DNA from: Streptosporangium becharense
GTDB lineage: Bacteria; Actinomycetota; Actinomycetes; Streptosporangiales; Streptosporangiaceae
Assembly: GCF_014204985.1 (NCBI RefSeq)
Contig: NZ_JACHMP010000001.1
Coordinates: 5,208,001-5,272,000 of the forward strand
Direction: 5' to 3'
DNA: 64,000 bases
Numbering within the stretch: the stretch's first letter is position 1; the number at the start of each line of letters is the position of its first letter. Below are positions 1 through 7,376 of this stretch, piece after piece. Both the position numbers and the translations under genes were made by a program. Under the pieces are notes generated by a model. The model was not told the origin of the DNA. It saw only the letters and a program-made list of their open reading frames with translations, and searched no databases.

Positions 1-411
1 CGCGACGACCCCGAGGTGGCCGGCTCCGCGGTGGAGGAGTTGATGCGCTACCTGACCGTGGCGCACGCCTCCCTGCCCCGGCGGGCCGTGGTGGACACGG
101 TCGTGGGCGGGCAGGAGGTCAAGGCCGGCGAGGTGGTGGTCTGCGCTCTGCCCTCGGCCAACCGTGACGAGGCGCTGACCGCGGATCCCGGCCGGTTCGA
201 CGTCACCCGCAGGCCCAGCCCACACGTGGGCTTCGGCTTCGGCCCGCACCAGTGCCTGGGCCAGCAACTGGCCCGCCTGGAGATGCGCATCGCCTTCCCG
301 GCGCTGCTGCGGCGCTTCCCCGGTCTGCGTACCGCGGTTCCGCTGGAGGAGATCCCGTTCCGGACCAACGCCCCCGTTCAGGGGGTGGAGCGCCTGCCGC
401 TGGCCTGGTGA
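1..411 (+). CDS. Cytochrome P450, C-terminal fragment (5' end outside window)
   Basis: The open frame runs in from the left edge, so only about the last 136 residues are present. The haem-binding signature FGFGPHQCLG lies near residues 79-88 of the visible part, with the Cys that ligates haem iron. It is followed by the usual LARLEMR helix and a PxLRRFPGL stretch typical of bacterial class I P450s such as CYP105/107. Such enzymes hydroxylate or epoxidise small molecules using ferredoxin electrons. The substrate cannot be inferred from this fragment, and no ferredoxin or biosynthetic gene follows it. The next gene begins about 100 bases downstream and is unrelated. Confidence 0.93.
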   Translation, partial: RDDPEVAGSAVEELMRYLTVAHASLPRRAVVDTVVGGQEVKAGEVVVCALPSANRDEALTADPGRFDVTRRPSPHVGFGFGPHQCLGQQLARLEMRIAFPALLRRFPGLRTAVPLEEIPFRTNAPVQGVERLPLAW

Positions 412-511
412 CCGGTCGGTCGGGTTTCGCCCCGGTACCGCGAGCCGATCTCTCGCCGCGTCGCCTCGGGAAAACGGCCCGGGTGGTCACCGCTCGGGTA
501 CGTTGGGGCGG

Positions 512-1792
512 ATGAGGGATCGGCACGCAGAGGACGTACGGGCAGGTCGCGGCCACCAGCCGAGCAGGTGGATGACGGCCGCACGGAAGCCGGCCGCGCT
601 GGAGTCGGTTGTGCGGGAGTCGGCCGCGCCGGAGTCGGTTGGGCGGAAGCCGGCCGCGCGGGAACGGGCTGTGCGGGAGCCGGCCGCGCCGGAATCGACC
701 GCGCCGGAGTCGGTTGGGCGGGAGTCGGCCGCGCGGGAGCCGGTTGTGCCGGTGGACGCCCCGGATGGCGGGTCGCCGGTCGCGCGCACCGGCCGGTCGC
801 GCGGAGGGTCGCTGGTCGCGTCGCTCGTCGGCCTGACCGTCGCGCTCTCCGGGTGCGCCGGCTCGCAGGGCGTCGCCTCCACGGCCGCCACCGGTCAGAC
901 ACCGACCCGGCCGGCTCCGGCCCAGTCCACTTCGGCCCAGCCCGCTCCGGCAGGGTCGGCGACACCGCCGATGACGCCGCCCACGCTCGAACCCGCTCCC
1001 CGGCCCCCGGCCCTGCCCGCCCCCAACGCGGTGATCCCCAAGGATCCCGCCGGACTGGCCCGCTCCCTGAGCGACACCGCCGAGCGGCTGCGAAGCGCCA
1101 TCGGAGACTGGACGGGCGACGGGGACGCCGCCACCGGGCAGCCCCCGGAGCCGGTGGTGCTGCTGGCCCTGCACCAGCAGCGCATCTACCGCTATCTCGC
1201 CCGGAACCCGCAGACAGCCTCCCGCGTCTACACCAGGCTGCCGAAGGCGCTGGCCGGGCCGGCGAAGGACGACGTGACGGCCATCCGGAAGCTGCTGTCC
1301 CTGGTTCACCCCGTCAGCAAGCCGGCGAAGTTCCGCGTCGAGGAGCCCGAGCCCGCCGACGCTCTGCTGCGCCACTTCCGGCACGCCGAGCGCCGCTTCG
1401 GCGTCGAGTGGGAGGTGCTGGCGGCGGTGATGTTCGTCGAGACCAAGTTCGGCCGTGTGCGCTCACCCAGCCACACCGGTGCCAAGGGGCCCATGCAGTT
1501 CATGCCGGGCACGTGGGCGGCGTACGGGATGGGCGGTGACGTCCACGACACCCGGGACGCCCTGCTCGCCGCGGCCAACTACCTGCGTGCGTCGGGGGCG
1601 CCGCGCGACTACCGGCGTGCGCTGTACGCCTACAACCACTCATGGGCGTACGTCGACGCGGTGCTGCTGCACGCGCGCCGGATCAAGCGGGAGATCGACA
1701 GCTACTACGCCTACTACAACTGGCAGGTGTACGTGGTCACCACCCGCGGCGAGCGCCGCCTCACCGGCCCCTCGCCCCGCGACCCGGCCTGA
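512..1792 (+). CDS. Lytic transglycosylase, SLT family, probable lipoprotein
   Basis: The C-terminal domain carries lysozyme-like transglycosylase motifs. These are the catalytic Glu in VETKFGR, the GPMQFMPGTW signature and the YAYNHS motif. Such enzymes cleave peptidoglycan between MurNAc and GlcNAc outside the membrane. A basic stretch RTGRSRGG, a hydrophobic segment and the lipobox LSGC follow the repeat array, then a Pro/Ala-rich linker. A lipobox should be close to the N-terminus, so the working start may be GTG at 746 (GGGAG upstream). The ATG at 512 is kept here because TACGTT at 499-504 stands seven bases before it, as in a leaderless promoter, but this leaves an 85-residue repetitive extension. 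Function is firm; the start is uncertain. Confidence 0.85.
   Translation: MRDRHAEDVRAGRGHQPSRWMTAARKPAALESVVRESAAPESVGRKPAARERAVREPAAPESTAPESVGRESAAREPVVPVDAPDGGSPVARTGRSRGGSLVASLVGLTVALSGCAGSQGVASTAATGQTPTRPAPAQSTSAQPAPAGSATPPMTPPTLEPAPRPPALPAPNAVIPKDPAGLARSLSDTAERLRSAIGDWTGDGDAATGQPPEPVVLLALHQQRIYRYLARNPQTASRVYTRLPKALAGPAKDDVTAIRKLLSLVHPVSKPAKFRVEEPEPADALLRHFRHAERRFGVEWEVLAAVMFVETKFGRVRSPSHTGAKGPMQFMPGTWAAYGMGGDVHDTRDALLAAANYLRASGAPRDYRRALYAYNHSWAYVDAVLLHARRIKREIDSYYAYYNWQVYVVTTRGERRLTGPSPRDPA
560..760 (+). repeat. Degenerate 15-bp tandem array inside the lytic transglycosylase reading frame
   Basis: The unit resembles gccgcgccggagtcg alternating with gttgtgcgggagtcg, so the period is 15 bp, or 30 bp when paired. 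It keeps the frame and encodes repeated Pro-Ala-Ala-x-Glu-Ser-Val-x-Arg residues. It lies directly before the lipoprotein signal sequence, so it may be upstream DNA rather than expressed protein. Confidence 0.7.
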
Positions 1793-1810
1793 CCGCCTCC
1801 GGCAGGCGGT
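1792..1810. terminator. Short hairpin between convergent genes
   Basis: ACCGCCT and AGGCGGT pair perfectly around a five-base loop, starting at the last base of the transglycosylase stop codon. There is no T-tract, so it would be a factor-assisted or bidirectional terminator at best. Confidence 0.4.
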
Positions 1811-1861
1811 AAGCGGGACGTCGGGCGGCGCACCCGGTAAGCGGAGAGCCGGAACGGCCGG

Positions 1862-3229
1862 TCAGTGGCCGTCGGAGTCGGGCTCGGTGGGCGGGTTGAA
1901 CCTCCTCAGCCGTTCGGGCAGGACGGTCAACGGGTTGCCGCGCAGGCCGATCCAGGTGAGGGCGGGAAGATCCCCGAGCGCTTCGGGCAGGGTGGTCAGC
2001 CGGTTGTCCTCCAGGCTGAGTTCGGTGAGCGCGGTGAGGTCGCCCAGCGTTTCCGGCAGCGTGGCGAGCCGGTTCCCCGACAGGTCGAGCTCGGTGAGCG
2101 CGGTGAGGCCGCCCAGTGTCTCAGGCAGGGCGGTCAGCCGGTTCCGTGCCAGGCAGAGCATGGTGAGGCCGGTGAGGTCGCCCAGCGTTCCGGGCAGGGT
2201 GGTCAGCTGGTTGCGGTCCAGATTCAGCAGCGTGAGACCGGTGAGATTCCCCAGCCATTCCGGGACGGTGGTGAGCCGGTTCTCGTACGCGGTGAACGTG
2301 GTGAGGCCGGTGAGGTTGCCGAGTGAGTCAGGCAGGACGGTCAGTCGGTTTTCACCCAGACCGAGTTCGGTGAGTGCGGTGAGATTGCCGAAGGAGTCGG
2401 GCAGGGCGGCGAGCTGGTTTCCGTTCAGGCTGAGTCTCGTGAGCGCGGTGAGGTTCCCCAGCGTCTCGGGAAGGGTGGTGAGCTGGTTGAAGCACAGGTC
2501 GAGTTCGGTGAGCGCGGTGAGGTCACCGAACGATTCGGGCAGAGCGGTCAGCCGGTTGCCGCCCAGGTGGAGTTCGGTGAGCGCGGTGAGGTCGCCGAAC
2601 GATTCGGGCAGGGCGGTCAGCCGGTTCTGAGACAGGACGAGCTTCTTGAGGCCGGTGAGGTTCCCCAGTGTCTCGGGGAGGTGCGTCAGCCGGTTGAACC
2701 ACAGGTTCAGTTCGGTGAGGCCGGTGAGGTCGCCCAGCCATTCGGGCAACGTCGTCAGTTCGAGCACGGGGAAGAAGTCGGGTGCCTGCGCGCCGAGCAA
2801 GGACAGGTTGAGTCTGGTGAGAGCGGTGAGGTTCCTCAGCGGGGCGGGCACGGCGCTGAGGTAGTTCTGGCTCAGGTCGAGGTCGGTGAGGCCGGTGAGG
2901 TTCCCCAGCGAGCCGGGCACCTCGCGCAGACCGTTCTCACTCAGGTCGAGCACGCTGAGGCTGACGAGGTCTCCCAGGGTGTCGGACACGGTCTCCAGGA
3001 AGTTCTCGCTCAGGTCGAGTTCGGTGAGGGCGGTGAGGCCCCGCAACGAGCCGGGGACGTCGCTCAGGCAGTTTTCCCGCAGGTCGAGCCTGAGCAGGTG
3101 GGTGAGATCGCCGAGCGAGGCGGGTACCTCCCTCAGGTCGAGCGAGGACAGGTCGAGCGTGGTCGATCCGTCCCGCAGGCACCTGTCGATGCGCGCCTCG
3201 GCGACCCTCTGGCCGTCTCCGGATCCCAT
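1862..3229 (-). CDS. Leucine-rich repeat protein, 18 tandem LRRs
   Basis: Almost the whole 455-residue protein is a run of about 18 leucine-rich repeats with a 23-residue (69-bp) period. The pattern is LTxLxxLxLxxNxLxxLPxxLGx, the 'typical/bacterial' type also seen in Ras-like and plant-associated LRR proteins. One repeat near residue 140 carries an 11-residue insertion. There is no signal peptide, membrane segment, kinase, GTPase or death-like domain, so it is predicted to be a cytoplasmic binding scaffold. The short N-terminus (about 20 residues, MGSGDGQRVAEARID) and acidic C-terminus cap the solenoid. It is convergent with the transglycosylase and has no operon partner. The ligand is unknown. 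High similarity between units suggests recent expansion. Confidence 0.9.
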   Translation of the reverse strand: MGSGDGQRVAEARIDRCLRDGSTTLDLSSLDLREVPASLGDLTHLLRLDLRENCLSDVPGSLRGLTALTELDLSENFLETVSDTLGDLVSLSVLDLSENGLREVPGSLGNLTGLTDLDLSQNYLSAVPAPLRNLTALTRLNLSLLGAQAPDFFPVLELTTLPEWLGDLTGLTELNLWFNRLTHLPETLGNLTGLKKLVLSQNRLTALPESFGDLTALTELHLGGNRLTALPESFGDLTALTELDLCFNQLTTLPETLGNLTALTRLSLNGNQLAALPDSFGNLTALTELGLGENRLTVLPDSLGNLTGLTTFTAYENRLTTVPEWLGNLTGLTLLNLDRNQLTTLPGTLGDLTGLTMLCLARNRLTALPETLGGLTALTELDLSGNRLATLPETLGDLTALTELSLEDNRLTTLPEALGDLPALTWIGLRGNPLTVLPERLRRFNPPTEPDSDGH

Positions 3230-3558
3230 GGAGGTCTTTCCCCTCGTCGTCGCGTGATCGGCTTCGGCCTCGTCGTGCCGCTTCGGACGCGGGAGGCGAC
3301 GGCAAGGTTAGACGCCCGCGCTGCGGACCGGCTTGCAGATCACTGGGGCGCCGGGTCGTGGGTCCTGTCGTCGATGGGAGCCGCCTCACCACAGCCGTCG
3401 CGCAGCCGGTCCGGAGTTCGTCGGCGAGCCCTGGGCCGCTCCGGGGTTCGGCGTCCGGGGGCCGACCGCTTCGGGGTTCGGCGTCCAGGCCGATCGCTTC
3501 GGGGTTCGGGGGACGCCACAACCCTCGGAAATGGTTTGTAGTGCCACTGGGTGCTCAG
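3230..3558. other. Intergenic region with short direct repeats
   Basis: No convincing gene lies here. At roughly 3430-3520 the phrase cgcttcggggttcggcgtcc recurs three to four times with a spacing near 30 bp. The stretch 5' of it lies upstream of the LRR gene (minus strand). Confidence 0.5.
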
Positions 3559-3572
3559 TAACGTCACGACTT
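3559..3572 (+). promoter_or_regulatory. Candidate leaderless promoter -10 for the GNAT gene
   Basis: TAACGT (3559-3564) fits the actinobacterial TANNNT -10 pattern and stands eight bases before the ATG at 3573. No Shine-Dalgarno sequence is present, so translation from a leaderless transcript is likely. Confidence 0.4.
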
Positions 3573-4172
3573 ATGTCAGATCTTGCACCATCTGTCCGTT
3601 CGGCTGTCGTCGCCGACCTGCCCGCGATCGCCGACACGCTAACCGACGCCTTCGCCGACTACGCCTGGACCCGGTGGACGGTCGCCGAAGACGATCACTT
3701 GGGGCGGCTCCGTGCCCTGCAGACGTTCTTCACCGAGAGGGTCGGCCTGCCCTACGGTGAGGTCTGGGTGACCGACGACGTCTCGGCCGTGGCGATCTGG
3801 ACGCGACCGGACACGGTGGTGCCGCCCGAGGTGTTCACCGCCCCGGAACTGGCCGAACTGTACGGCGACCGCATCTCGGCGGCCATGTCCGCCGAGGAGA
3901 TCCTCGCCGGTCACCGCCCGGCCGAGCCGTGCCGGGTCCTCGCCTCCATCGGCGTGCGCCGGGAACGGCAGGGGCTCGGGCTGGGCTCCGCCGTGCTGCG
4001 GCCGGGGCTGGAGGAGGCCGACCGTGGCGGTCACCCGGCGTACCTGGAGACCTCCGACCGGCGGAACGTGGACTTCTACGCTCGGCACGGCTTCGAGGTG
4101 ACGGCCGAGGTGGAGCTTCCGGACGGCGGCCCGCGCACTTGGTGCATGCTCCGGCCCCCGAAGCGTCGATAG
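3573..4172 (+). CDS. GNAT family N-acetyltransferase
   Basis: This 199-residue protein has the GNAT fold. It opens with the beta1-alpha1 phrase VRSAVVADLPAIADTLTDAF. The acetyl-CoA pyrophosphate-binding loop is VRRERQGLGLGSAVL near residues 128-142, and the C-terminus has NVDFYARHGFEVTAEVELP, the usual motif B. It resembles the actinobacterial puromycin N-acetyltransferase-like branch, which acetylates small amines, but the substrate is unknown. The reading frame stays open further upstream. ATG 3573 is chosen because it begins just before the conserved domain and has a leaderless-type -10 element. It stands alone, with a secreted protein gene downstream on the same strand. Confidence 0.85.
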   Translation: MSDLAPSVRSAVVADLPAIADTLTDAFADYAWTRWTVAEDDHLGRLRALQTFFTERVGLPYGEVWVTDDVSAVAIWTRPDTVVPPEVFTAPELAELYGDRISAAMSAEEILAGHRPAEPCRVLASIGVRRERQGLGLGSAVLRPGLEEADRGGHPAYLETSDRRNVDFYARHGFEVTAEVELPDGGPRTWCMLRPPKRR

Positions 4173-4297
4173 AAGCGTGACCAGACGTACCGGGTCACGG
4201 GTGCGGGGGACGGGTCACGGCAGCGGTTCACAAGAAGCTTCCAAGCGGTCTCTTCTTTACTGGCAGTGACTCACCGGATCGGCGAAGGGGACAGACG

Positions 4298-4801
4298 ATG
4301 CGCAGGACCGCCCAAGGAGCGTTGCTGACCACGGCACTCGTACTGACGCTGCCCGCCGCGGCGGTTACGGCGAACGCCGCAAGTGCGGCGAGCCCGGCGA
4401 GTGCGGCGAGCCCGGCGAGTGCGGCGAGCCCGGCGGCTCGGAGTGACTATGACCTGGGCACCGTCAGGACCGGTTCCGGGCATTCCGGGTATGCCAAGGC
4501 GCATCTGTGGGTCACCGGTTTCAACGAGAGTGACTTCACCGCGTACGGCAGGATCTACGACCGCGACCGTCACCCCGGTCACTGCGCCTGGGTCCGTGCC
4601 AGGTTCCACTACCAGAAGGGCGGGCCGTCCTGGTCGCCGGTCCGCTGGTCCTGCGCCTCCTCCGGGTACAAGGGTTTCCTGTTCGAGACCAGGGGCCAGG
4701 TCAAGAAGATCGACCTCAAGATCTGCGTCTACCAGCCGAAGCGGGACACGCTCTCGCACTGCCGGGTCAAGAGCGTCAGGGACGAGGACCTCGCGAACTG
4801 A
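4298..4801 (+). CDS. Small secreted protein of unknown function
   Basis: The 167-residue product has a clear Sec signal peptide: MRRT, a hydrophobic Leu/Ala core, then cleavage near ANA-AS around residue 28. A low-complexity stretch follows, made of three copies of ASAASP encoded by an 18-bp tandem repeat at about 4387-4435. The mature domain is rich in Tyr, Trp and Lys and has four Cys residues, probably in two disulfides (HCAWVRARF, WSCASSGYKG, KICVYQP, SHCRVKS). It resembles a family of small actinobacterial exported proteins without known function. RBS gaagggg lies about seven bases before the ATG. A tandem repeat array begins right at its stop codon. Confidence 0.7.
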   Translation: MRRTAQGALLTTALVLTLPAAAVTANAASAASPASAASPASAASPAARSDYDLGTVRTGSGHSGYAKAHLWVTGFNESDFTAYGRIYDRDRHPGHCAWVRARFHYQKGGPSWSPVRWSCASSGYKGFLFETRGQVKKIDLKICVYQPKRDTLSHCRVKSVRDEDLAN

Positions 4802-5055
4802 TCCGCGGGCGGTGCCTCGGCTCATGACCGGCTGACCTGAGGGCGGTGCCTGTGGTCCGACCGGCTGACCCAAGGGCGGTGCCTGTGGTCCGACCGGCTG
4901 ACCCAAGGGCGGTGCCTGTGGTCCGACCGGCTGACCTGAGGGCGGTGCCTGTGGTCCGACCGGCTGACCTGAGGGCGGTGCCTGTGGTCCGACCGGCTGA
5001 CCTGAGGGCGGTGTCCGGGACGCCGACCGGTCGCCGGGACGCCGACCGGTCGCCG
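4798..5055. repeat. 33-bp tandem array starting at a stop codon, then 18-bp repeats
   Basis: Six units of 33 bp begin at 4826, 4859, 4892, 4925, 4958 and 4991, each opening gaccggctgacc. The unit alternates between 'ctgag' and 'ccaag' variants. A degenerate earlier copy aligns from 4798, so the array starts on the stop codon of the secreted-protein gene. Two 18-bp units (gggacgccgaccggtcgcc) follow at about 5018-5055. The array fills the gap between convergent genes. The perfect head-to-tail copies without spacers rule out a CRISPR array. Confidence 0.85.
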
Positions 5056-5135
5056 GAGCCCCGGCGGCCGAGTGGGCCTGACGCTCCCAGGGCCCCGGAC
5101 ACCGGACACCGGTCACCGGGGCCCCGGACATCGCC

Positions 5136-6098
5136 TCAGTGGAGCCGCTCGAAGAGCGTGAGCCACCGGTCGGGGTGGACGAACGCCACCACCGTGTCGC
5201 GGTCCAGCCCGGTCGCGGCGAACGCGGCGTCGACCCGGCGGGCCGGGTAGCGCAGGCGCAGCGAGGCGTGCAACGAGCCGCCGAGGCCGAGGAAGCCGTA
5301 CTCGACGAATTCGCGCCAGGCCGCGAGCCGCCTGCCGGGCAGCAGCGGGGCGGGCCGTGACACGATCCGCAGGATCGCCGAGTCGACCGACGGTACCGGC
5401 CGGAAGCTCTCCCGGCCGACACGACCGGCCAGCTCCCACGAATAACCGGGCCAGCTCAGCACGGTCAGCCTGCTCCAGCGGCCGAAGTCACCGGAGCGCT
5501 TGCGCGCGTACTCCAGCTGGGTGACCAGCGTCGCCGAGGTGAGCCCCCGGGCACGCAGGCACCAGCCGACGATCCCGGAGGTGACCGAGTACGGGATGTT
5601 CCCGGCGACCGCGAACGGTTCACGCGGAACTCGCGCGGCCAGGAAGTCGCCCGTGATCACCTTGATCCGGTCGTCGCCGCGTGTGCGCGCGGCCAGCCTG
5701 CCCGCGTACCGCGGATCGATCTCGTAGGCCACCACCCGGGTGCCGAGCTCGGCGAGGGCACGGGTGAGGATGCCCTCTCCCGCACCCGGTTCCAGGACCA
5801 GCTCGTGTGTCCCCGCCGCCGCGGCCACCCGGTGGGCGACCTGTGGATCGGTGAGGAAGTTCTGCGAGAGAGTCCGCCGGGCCCGGTCGCGGTCCTGACC
5901 CCGGTTACGGGCCCGGTCCCGGTCTCGGTCCTGACCGTGGTCGCGGGCCCGGTCGCGGGCCCGGCCCCGGCCCCGATCGTGGTCAGGGGCCCGGTCCCGG
6001 TCCCGTGCACAGTCCGGGTCGCGGTCACCGCGACCGTTCCGGTTCGCGGCCGGTTCGCGGGTGTGCGAATGGTTTTCGTGCGCGAAGGAATGCGCCAC
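5136..6098 (-). CDS. erm: 23S rRNA (adenine-N6) methyltransferase, Erm family
   Basis: Erm enzymes methylate A2058 of 23S rRNA and give macrolide-lincosamide-streptogramin B resistance. The body matches actinobacterial Erm(E)/Erm(O)-type proteins. It has the RTLSQNFLTD opening, SAM motif I LEPGAGEG, the acidic motif YEID, catalytic GNIPYSVTS, then QLEYARKRSGDFGRWSRLTV and FRPVPSVDSAILR. An Arg/Asp-rich N-terminal tail of repeated RDRAR units resembles the charged tails of Erm(E). The frame is open up to a GTG at 6317. GTG 6098 is preferred because GAAAGGG lies eight bases before it and a leader peptide and hairpin occupy 6162-6268. It is convergent with the small secreted protein. Probably a producer-type or intrinsic resistance gene. 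Confidence 0.92.
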   Translation of the reverse strand: MAHSFAHENHSHTREPAANRNGRGDRDPDCARDRDRAPDHDRGRGRARDRARDHGQDRDRDRARNRGQDRDRARRTLSQNFLTDPQVAHRVAAAAGTHELVLEPGAGEGILTRALAELGTRVVAYEIDPRYAGRLAARTRGDDRIKVITGDFLAARVPREPFAVAGNIPYSVTSGIVGWCLRARGLTSATLVTQLEYARKRSGDFGRWSRLTVLSWPGYSWELAGRVGRESFRPVPSVDSAILRIVSRPAPLLPGRRLAAWREFVEYGFLGLGGSLHASLRLRYPARRVDAAFAATGLDRDTVVAFVHPDRWLTLFERLH

Positions 6099-6161
6099 AG
6101 CCGTCGCCCTTTCGGGTCCGAGGTGAAAGAGGTCTCGGAGGCCCTGGGCGCCCGCGTCGGC

Positions 6162-6192
6162 GACGCATCGGGGTGGAGGAGGGTGATGCGTC
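6162..6192 (-). promoter_or_regulatory. Candidate attenuator hairpin between leader peptide and erm
   Basis: On the minus strand GACGCATC and GATGCGTC pair over eight bases around a 15-base loop, beginning immediately after the leader peptide stop. The 3' arm overlaps a competing GCGTC/GACGC pairing, so two exclusive folds are possible. Downstream, CCC-GAAA-GGG would hide the erm Shine-Dalgarno sequence. This geometry is expected of an erm attenuator; folding has not been computed. Confidence 0.5.
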
Positions 6193-6193
6193 C

Positions 6194-6268
6194 CTAGGCG
6201 GCCAGAGCCTGGCGGCTGCGGGGACGGATCACATAGCCGAAGGTCGTCGCTGCGAAGAAAGCACTCAT
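6194..6268 (-). CDS. Putative erm leader peptide (24 aa) with macrolide-arrest-like RPRSR
   Basis: A 24-codon frame starts at ATG 6268 and ends 95 bases before the erm start. The peptide reads MSAFFAATTFGYVI then RPRSRQALAA. It contains two overlapping Arg-x-Arg motifs. The '+x+' motif is the established trigger for macrolide-dependent ribosome arrest in ErmD-type leaders. A TTGCGC-17-TACCGT promoter places the transcription start at or near the ATG, so it would be translated leaderless. The stop codon abuts the hairpin at 6162-6192. Expression and arrest are inferred, not shown. Confidence 0.5.
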   Translation of the reverse strand: MSAFFAATTFGYVIRPRSRQALAA

Positions 6269-6276
6269 GAAACCGG

Positions 6277-6313
6277 ACGGTACGGACCGTCTCGTCGCGG
6301 CGCAACGAGTTTT
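6277..6313 (-). promoter_or_regulatory. Promoter of the leader peptide/erm transcript, WhiB7-like
   Basis: Reading the minus strand, AAAA (6313-6310) stands four bases before TTGCGC (6305-6300). This is followed by a 17-base spacer, then TACCGT (6282-6277) and eight bases to the leader ATG. An A-tract just upstream of the -35 hexamer is the known hallmark of WhiB7-activated antibiotic-resistance promoters. The match is by eye only. Confidence 0.45.
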
Positions 6314-6440
6314 CCACGTCGAAGCCGACGTCCGTCTTCCGGAGTACGGCCGGGGGAAGCGGGCAGGGAGACGACCGGGGAGCACCGGCGCCGTGGTCCT
6401 GCGGACCTCCGGTGGAGCGTGCCGTCCTTGGCGCTTCCCC

Positions 6441-6547
6441 ACCACATGCTCAAATAACGGACGTCCATAAATAAGGCATACGCCGGTATTTAATGGGTCG
6501 CCGGTGGCGTACGCGCTGTCGGCGGCCGTCCCAGGAGATGACCACAG
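6441..6547 (+). promoter_or_regulatory. AT-rich upstream region of the aldo/keto reductase gene
   Basis: Bases 6441-6495 are markedly AT-richer than their surroundings. They contain the 8-bp palindrome GGACGTCC (6459-6466) and TATTTAAT around 6487-6494, which could serve as a -10 element. GGAGATG just before the ATG at 6548 is the ribosome binding site. Confidence 0.35.
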
Positions 6548-7360
6548 ATGACGACTTTGAACAACGGGGTGTCCATCCCGCAGCTCGGCTTCGGCGTGTT
6601 CCAGGTGCCGCCGGAGGAGACCGTCCAGGTGGTGACCACCGCGCTGGAGGCCGGATACCGCAGCATCGACACCGCCAAGATCTACGGCAACGAGCGGGAG
6701 GTGGGCCAGGCGCTGGCCGCCTCAGGTCTGCCGCGTGAGGAGGTGTTCGTCACCACCAAGGTGTGGAACAGCGACCAGGGATACGACTCCACCCTCGCCG
6801 CGTTCGACGAGAGCATGGAGAAGCTGGGCCTGGAGCGGCTCGACCTCTACCTCATCCACTGGCCCGCGCCGGGCAGGGATCTGTACGCCGACACCTGGAA
6901 GGCGCTGGAGAAGCTCCTCGCCGACGGCCGCGTCCGCGCCATCGGCGTGTCGAACTTCCAGCCCGCCCACCTGACGCGCCTCATCGAGGAGGGCGGCGTC
7001 GTCCCGGCGGTCAACCAGATCGAGCTCCACCCCAACCTCCAGCAGGCCGAGCTGCGGGAGTTCCACGCCCGGCACGGCATCGTCACCGAGGCGTGGAGCC
7101 CGCTGGCCAAGGGAGACGTGCTCGACGACCCGGTGCTCGTCTCCCTCGCCGAGCGGTACGGCAAGACCCCGGCGCAGGTCGTGCTGCGCTGGCACCTCGA
7201 TCTGGGGAACGTCGTGATCCCCAAGTCGGCCACCCCGTCCCGGATCAGGGAGAACCTCGACGTCTTCGACTTCTCCCTCACCGAGGACGACCTCAAGGCT
7301 GTCGCCGCCCTCGACACGGGTACCCGTACCGGGCCTCACCCGGACACCTTCAACGGCTGA
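6548..7360 (+). CDS. Aldo/keto reductase (2,5-diketo-D-gluconate reductase-like)
   Basis: A 270-residue soluble NADPH-dependent AKR that reduces aldehydes, ketones or keto-sugars. The catalytic tetrad is visible as Asp41 and Tyr46 in IDTAKIYGNE, Lys71 in VTTKVW and His104 in LIHWP. The NADP-binding end PKSATPSRIRENLDVFDF lies near residues 222-239. Length and motifs match AKR family 5. The start has a good GGAGATG-type RBS. It is convergent with the GH1 gene 16 bases downstream of its stop, so it is a single-gene unit. A MerR gene with the promoter type often linked to AKRs lies about 2 kb away, but its operator is not repeated here. Confidence 0.93.
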   Translation: MTTLNNGVSIPQLGFGVFQVPPEETVQVVTTALEAGYRSIDTAKIYGNEREVGQALAASGLPREEVFVTTKVWNSDQGYDSTLAAFDESMEKLGLERLDLYLIHWPAPGRDLYADTWKALEKLLADGRVRAIGVSNFQPAHLTRLIEEGGVVPAVNQIELHPNLQQAELREFHARHGIVTEAWSPLAKGDVLDDPVLVSLAERYGKTPAQVVLRWHLDLGNVVIPKSATPSRIRENLDVFDFSLTEDDLKAVAALDTGTRTGPHPDTFNG

Positions 7361-7376
7361 GACCTCAGCCGCCGGG

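Noticed and set aside
1-411. P450 fragment plus erm as evidence for a macrolide biosynthetic cluster
   Set aside because: No polyketide, sugar or tailoring genes lie between or around them, and they are 5 kb apart among housekeeping-type genes.
4826-5020. 33-bp repeats resembling a CRISPR array
   Set aside because: Units are directly contiguous with no spacers and there are no cas genes.
6194-6445. Longer 83-codon version of the erm leader frame
   Set aside because: The upstream part has no RBS or promoter and reads as random GC-rich sequence; the promoter at 6277-6305 lies inside it.
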